From Candidatus Odinarchaeota archaeon (GTDB taxonomy: Archaea > Asgardarchaeota > Baldrarchaeia > Baldrarchaeales > DXJG01), in NCBI GenBank assembly GCA_021158895.1, contig JAGGSW010000166.1, positions 1 through 10,456 on the forward strand: a stretch of DNA of 10,456 nucleotides, in the 5' to 3' direction. Positions 7,601-10,456 of this stretch are shown piece after piece. Each line of letters starts with the position of its first letter. Position 1 is the first letter of the stretch. The translations under genes were made by a program, and so were the position numbers. The notes beneath the pieces are model-generated. The model worked only from the letters and a program-made list of their open reading frames with translations, was not told the origin of the DNA and did no database searches.

Positions 7601-8674
7601 GAAATTTGCAACTTTTGTAACATTAATTAGTTCTAGGCTATTTGTCTGGTTTAATATGATTATTGCGAAGCTTGTTGTGCAAGATTTGGATGTGTCAGAC
7701 GGGATTTTCATGTTATCCCATGTGTTTGTAAAACTTCCTTCGAAGGGATCATAGTTGGATATGAGATGATTTACTATGCTTGTAGTATTTACTAGGTTTT
7801 CTTTACCGATGAGTTGGAGAATTATGTAACCGTGGTAGGTTGACTCTATATCTGGGAGAAAAGGATAGTTGATACTGCCTTCTCCATGCCATTCGTGTAT
7901 TTGTAGATTTGCAATGTAATCTCCTAAGATTGAAAAGTTGGTTACACTTGTCAAATATTGGATAACGTTTGCCATGAATTGACGGCCACTAATGGTAAAT
8001 TTGCTTGGATCGTTTACCGCTATCCAGAAGACTTTGTAGTTTTGGAGACCTGTGTAAAAGGCTGAAACAACCATGTTGTTGCTTAAACCTAGAATTGTAA
8101 ATTCTCTGCACCAAAGATCAGAGTAATTATATGCTATTGTATTCCAACCTTCTAAGGAAAGAACTACACGGTTATTTGAAGAAACAGGGTAAGGTTTGTG
8201 AAATATTTGGTGATTTAAAGCTAGTGTGTGGATTTCCATACTCCCGTTCCAAACAATGCTTTGGCCTTGAATATTTTCCAGAGTATTTATGAAAGAGGAA
8301 GCTTTACCGCATAAAATCAAGGGAACCCTTATTTCAGAAATAATGAGTGCATCGTTAATGTTTATTGAATGCAGACTGTCATCAAACAGTATGATATCGT
8401 AGTTTCCCCACGTTTCCGAGTTCTCAAGGAACTCCTGAAAGATAGTCGTATGAGTTTCAAAATTTAACTCTGTTAGAACATTTACCCAGTTAGATGCCCA
8501 GTTAACAGGCGCAGAAGAATTGTACACGATTAAAACTTTAATTTGATTTTCCACATAGTTTGATGATGTAGATACTGCCATTGTATTACAATTTGAGTTA
8601 AGAAGAAAAGTAAGTAAAATAAGGTTGATAAGCAGTAATTTAATTGCGTTGCTCAACAATCTACCGTTTTTCAT
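4661..8674 (-). CDS. large surface protein: toroid repeats plus Ig-like domains
   Basis: A 1337-aa secreted and anchored protein. Residues 11-25 form a hydrophobic signal segment after KNGR. Residues 45-245 look like a Rossmann or glutamine-amidotransferase-like (ThuA/DUF4350-type) domain: strand VLIVYN, YDIILFDD (92-99), VPLILCG (117-123), ending GRQFMANVIQYL. Residues about 276-880 carry helical-hairpin repeats of the prenyltransferase/squalene-cyclase alpha/alpha-toroid type, with loops such as CQDVSGGF (362-369), NYGGF (421-425), CKRSDGSF (467-474), VGGFSGG (521-527) and CWSPDGGF (566-573), then a degenerate second array. About four beta-rich Ig-like domains follow (886-980, 981-1075, 1079-1174, 1177-1267), then a Ser-rich linker, a TM helix (1294-1313) and a basic tail. 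I count about 34 N-X-S/T sequons. No DxDD cyclase motif or GCGEQ thioester is seen, so binding or adhesion is likelier than catalysis. ATG start with GGAGG 9 bases upstream. Confidence 0.9.
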   Translation of the reverse strand: MKNGRLLSNAIKLLLINLILLTFLLNSNCNTMAVSTSSNYVENQIKVLIVYNSSAPVNWASNWVNVLTELNFETHTTIFQEFLENSETWGNYDIILFDDSLHSININDALIISEIRVPLILCGKASSFINTLENIQGQSIVWNGSMEIHTLALNHQIFHKPYPVSSNNRVVLSLEGWNTIAYNYSDLWCREFTILGLSNNMVVSAFYTGLQNYKVFWIAVNDPSKFTISGRQFMANVIQYLTSVTNFSILGDYIANLQIHEWHGEGSINYPFLPDIESTYHGYIILQLIGKENLVNTTSIVNHLISNYDPFEGSFTNTWDNMKIPSDTSKSCTTSFAIIILNQTNSLELINVTKVANFLAACQDVSGGFADNPQGTETNIINTWAVLEALKVLNALNMVNVTAAIEYLSQCQNLDVSDPKNYGGFMETPSSTRSKMIYTYYALKSLQILSSLSSVNLTAVTEWILKCKRSDGSFYNDLISLDENQLTLGTGCAVLSLEILGRKDLIDDLTGEWLLDRQLSVGGFSGGIGDEFPQISETYVAVMALKTLRKTSSINTTALEKYLLSCWSPDGGFYPNSFLEGSLWQTYNAIKILSILNMINKINKTSLIEFLNATFSVTLSTYWEIPITRYEGFTIALPLEIHSTYGLWSYGRGMEFFATAICQELNTQVKAYDELVNEILISEITDPQSSYYGLFKILSIIPENVWPPNFYTTVFAVLTLDKLGATSLIVDKRAVTSYIVNRQVENGSIIPESLGRLPWPIDAWSASEYYAVAALSALKSLSALNISSLTHYLISNLDYEDVIGTYYAIKALKILFDNNTELHVFEQVNKSAVLELAYKTLRGNFTFVDRLNSNFVTNRLQYTWMMLSVLKDLGLLPLLEESLEIQFKTLTLSKTNLYLGEDLTISAVLTDNFGRKLENTTFQAKTLNYIFNGTYENGNYQIKVTIPVNESLLGPQEIEIKAFKKGYLGCSTIRKITVYGFLKVDDYFSASKVFVGEKINITIHVEVGNVPFEQCTINITVLELNSTLNVTYIGNGNYTTVLDTSKLTPGNYTVNIKVYHPYTNSYNISKVIEVARAQTEVIVEYSPLNVKVFKEIDFNITLQTIKGTKINDTLTIKIRDENGLILIEENLTTLNGFTTFPWTPTSSGKHILEINYQGNDYLMPTNYRLALTVSKLKTAIEIQIINENITAILIKLVDEDRNPIIGEIIVLEIRFPNNTTKTIYLTTGSKGNATYQLETKETGTYQIKVTFEGSSIYEASTATFSINKESESTSPSNENVNRLSLKDIPYPENIPFTVLFGILAVASSFTAVRYKKKFQIAGGGSFEVRSNRYRPLR
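4705..4711 (-). promoter_or_regulatory. ribosome binding site of the RadB-like gene
   Basis: GGAGGTG on the minus strand is a perfect Shine-Dalgarno, 6 bases before the TTG at 4696-4698. It lies inside the 3' end of the surface-protein gene, where the same bases encode part of its Gly-rich AGGGS tail. It decides the TTG start over the upstream ATG at 4761. Confidence 0.75.
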
Positions 8675-9321
8675 TAATATCTTCCTCCCTCTTCCCTATG
8701 GAACAATATGTATAGTATGGGACCAAACAATAAGACTGTAAGAGCTACTTCTCCGGTTATACTGAGATTTAAGCCAAGTAATGTCTGGAAGTAGTGGTAG
8801 GTGAAAATTAAGGCAAGTGGAGAAACTAAGGCTAGAAGTTCACTGAGAAATCTTGAGGGGTATTTTGTTGCTACGCTAAAAGCTGTAAGTATGTCTTGTA
8901 TGCTTGGTCTAGCTCCTATAATAAGTGAAAACATGAGGTAAGCGGTTAAAAAGGGATTTAAGAAATTTAAAACATATAATTTAAGGACTAGGTAAACTAA
9001 AAGACTATTTACTATAGCTGGTGCAATACCTATAAGAAAGGCTTTCAAAAAGCTTTCAATTTCCTCGGTTTTCACGTAGCCTTGGAAACCGCAGACATAG
9101 GGTTTAAAATAGGTGATATCCACGATTTTTGTCCCTAAAATTTTGCAGAAGAACAGGTGAGATGCTTCATGTATAGCGATTCCAGGGGCAAACAGTAGGC
9201 CGATTACATTTTTTAGAACTTTTAGGGGTTTAAGGGAGAGAACAAAGTTAATGATAAGAGAAATTAACGGCACAAACAATATGAAAGTAAATAATTCTAA
9301 AACGTAGGATAATATGGTCAT
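8674..9321 (-). CDS. M50-like integral membrane metalloprotease
   Basis: A 215-aa protein with hydrophobic segments at about 5-29, 38-60, 92-115, 121-137, 157-177 and 190-207. A zinc-binding HEASH motif (residues 51-55, HExxH) sits within the second segment, as in site-2-protease-like M50 and related zincin families. GIAPAIVNSLL (98-108) resembles the conserved G-x-x-P helix of these families. RPSIQDI (138-144) holds Asp143, the likely third zinc ligand. Such enzymes cleave substrates within or near the membrane. The gene lies directly before the surface protein with a TAATG junction, and overlaps the upstream gene by ATGA, so the three are co-expressed. The single-TM surface protein or one of the small membrane proteins could be its substrate, by inference. 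ATG start with GGAGG 7 bases upstream. Its short length fits the compact M50B/DUF3267-like types; exact family not certain. Confidence 0.82.
   Translation of the reverse strand: MTILSYVLELFTFILFVPLISLIINFVLSLKPLKVLKNVIGLLFAPGIAIHEASHLFFCKILGTKIVDITYFKPYVCGFQGYVKTEEIESFLKAFLIGIAPAIVNSLLVYLVLKLYVLNFLNPFLTAYLMFSLIIGARPSIQDILTAFSVATKYPSRFLSELLALVSPLALIFTYHYFQTLLGLNLSITGEVALTVLLFGPILYILFHREEGGRY
8684..8690 (-). promoter_or_regulatory. ribosome binding site of the surface-protein gene
   Basis: AGGGAGG on the minus strand lies 9 bases before the ATG at 8672-8674. It sits in the last codons of the protease gene, whose TAA shares one base with this ATG (TAATG). Confidence 0.6.
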
Positions 9322-10456
9322 CCTCTCTCCTCCCCCTCACCTATAACTGTTTCTTCTGTTCTTTTTTCAAAAGTTTCAAGAAAATCGTTAACGGAAGATA
9401 TTAAAGGGTGAAATATTACTCCCATGGATTCTTTAGCATCAAAATTAGCTAAGACCTTTTCATTCTCACTTGTTTTAAAGGTTTTACCGCTATTTTCTTG
9501 GGTTTTAGAAAATGTAGTTGATTGATGTATTTCTTCTAAAATTTCCTCTTGCTCATTGTTCTCTTGAGTAGTTTCCGTTTCAGCGACTTCTGTTTCTTCT
9601 TTTTCTTTAAGGACTTCTTTTACGTCGATGTTCACTAAATTTAAACTTTTCAAAATTTTAGATAGTTCATTTAAAACAAAGAAGTGGGCGCTTTCGTTTC
9701 GAAGGGAAATGTCTATTGAAAGTATTTCATTTAACATGTTAATCTTGTTGTAGATTTCCGCATTCATATTTATTCGGTTGGATAATGTGCTCAGTAAATG
9801 TTTGGCTGAAGAATTGAACTTTAACCAATTTTTATTTAGAAAAGCTTCAACAACTGTATTAAAACAGCTTATTATATCACTTGGAGTAAAAGGTTGAGCA
9901 TGTAATTTGATGTCTTCACTTTGGTAGAAAAGTTTAGCTTTCATTTCGGTAAAAGTTTTCCTAACTTTTATAGCTGTAAAGAGGAAGAATGAAGCAACAA
10001 AAGAGAAAATGATGGCAGTTAACGTAACTGGTTGTAGAAGATTTAAGTAGGAGAACATAAAGGCTAGGCTCCAAATTGCTGATAGAATTGTGAAAAATCT
10101 TACTGTTGTTTTCTGAATGTTGCTGAAATCTATGTAATTTGCTTCATGTTGCAGTGTTTCTATTTCTTTTAAGGCTTTGGAAAACTCCTCGTAGTTTTGA
10201 ACGAAAAATGCGTTCCCTTTAGCATTATGCAAATTTGAATTAAAAATTATTGCATTTATTTTAACTTGGGCAGGGGAATTATTAATGTATGGGATTTTGA
10301 TTTTCCCTGCGAGGGGAAAACTTAAAGACTTAAAGTTCACATCGTTTAACAGGATTTCAGGTTTTTCACGTATAGTATTCAATATTTTTTGAATCCAATT
10401 TTTGATTTCAGTAGGGTTTAATGTAGTTTCGTTAAGATTGTTCAGAACTATAAAAT
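9318..10456 (-). CDS. two-TM protein with acidic C-terminal tail, 5' end beyond the window
   Basis: The frame is open from the right edge (first full codon 10452-10454) to TGA at 9318-9320, giving at least 378 residues. A TTG at 10380-10382 could be read as a start, but the 24 codons before it are open and protein-like (FIVLNNLNETT, then PTEIKNWIQKI), and no Shine-Dalgarno precedes it; so that TTG is an internal Leu and the gene is truncated by the window. Counted from the edge, residues about 118-137 and 141-162 form a membrane hairpin. A mostly helical domain follows (about 190-275), then a Glu/Thr-rich low-complexity segment (about 279-310) and a tail ending GEGEERG. The hairpin places the N-terminal domain and the tail on the same side, probably the cytoplasm. 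I recognise no family. The ATGA overlap with the protease gene indicates translational coupling. Confidence 0.75.
   Translation of the reverse strand, partial: FIVLNNLNETTLNPTEIKNWIQKILNTIREKPEILLNDVNFKSLSFPLAGKIKIPYINNSPAQVKINAIIFNSNLHNAKGNAFFVQNYEEFSKALKEIETLQHEANYIDFSNIQKTTVRFFTILSAIWSLAFMFSYLNLLQPVTLTAIIFSFVASFFLFTAIKVRKTFTEMKAKLFYQSEDIKLHAQPFTPSDIISCFNTVVEAFLNKNWLKFNSSAKHLLSTLSNRINMNAEIYNKINMLNEILSIDISLRNESAHFFVLNELSKILKSLNLVNIDVKEVLKEKEETEVAETETTQENNEQEEILEEIHQSTTFSKTQENSGKTFKTSENEKVLANFDAKESMGVIFHPLISSVNDFLETFEKRTEETVIGEGEERG
9329..9335 (-). promoter_or_regulatory. ribosome binding site of the protease gene
   Basis: GGGGAGG on the minus strand lies 7 bases before the ATG at 9319-9321, within the Gly/Glu-rich end (GEGEERG) of the preceding gene. 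Confidence 0.6.

Noticed and set aside
4661..8674. Terpene cyclase or prenyltransferase enzyme
   Set aside because: The toroid repeats are present, but no DxDD motif is seen, and a signal segment, Ig-like domains and membrane anchor point to an extracellular non-cyclase role.
10380..10382. TTG start for the right-edge protein
   Set aside because: The frame stays open to the window edge with protein-like sequence and no ribosome site precedes the TTG, so the gene begins outside the window.
1..10456. CRISPR array, insertion sequence, tRNA or rRNA
   Set aside because: No regularly spaced direct repeats, transposase, terminal inverted repeats or structured RNA sequence was seen on either strand.

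Overview
The window looks like a piece of an AT-rich archaeal genome, most likely of the TACK/Bathyarchaeia type; the lineage is an inference. Supporting signs are a Hel308/Ski2-type helicase, a RadB-like RecA-fold ATPase, a heavily sequon-rich surface protein built of alpha/alpha-toroid repeats plus Ig-like domains, frequent TTG/GTG starts, and GGAGG/GGTGA Shine-Dalgarno sequences 6-9 bases before starts. There is no RNA gene, IS element, CRISPR array, promoter or terminator that I can support.

All genes lie on the minus strand and are read from the right edge to the left. In transcription order they are: (1) a two-TM protein with an acidic tail, cut at its 5' end by the right edge (9318-10456); (2) a multi-TM M50-like metalloprotease with HEASH (8674-9321); (3) a 1337-aa secreted, C-terminally anchored toroid-repeat/Ig-like protein (4661-8674); (4) a RadB-like ATPase whose best start is an internal TTG (4030-4698); (5) a four-TM protein with a soluble domain of unknown function (2885-4042); (6) a 724-aa Hel308-like helicase with a SWIM zinc motif that appears to be inserted inside the winged-helix domain (730-2904); (7) a 31-aa single-TM microprotein too short for routine gene calling (660-755); (8) a 102-aa charged protein (364-672); (9) a 119-aa three-TM protein (23-382); and (10) the first ten codons of another gene (1-30).

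Every one of the nine junctions overlaps, by 1 to 38 bases, so once the microprotein is recognised there is not a single non-coding base in the window. This implies one polycistronic unit, extending past both edges, with translational coupling throughout.

The combination is the interesting part. A recombinase-paralogue ATPase and a helicase carrying a SWIM finger sit in one transcript with four or five membrane proteins, a membrane protease and a large cell-surface protein. In eukaryotes and Sulfolobales, SWIM proteins of the Sws1/Shu2 type partner RecA-family paralogues, so a functional link between the ATPase and the helicase is plausible. The membrane genes suggest, but do not prove, that this DNA-handling pair works at the cell envelope. 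No established system that I recognise has this gene set.
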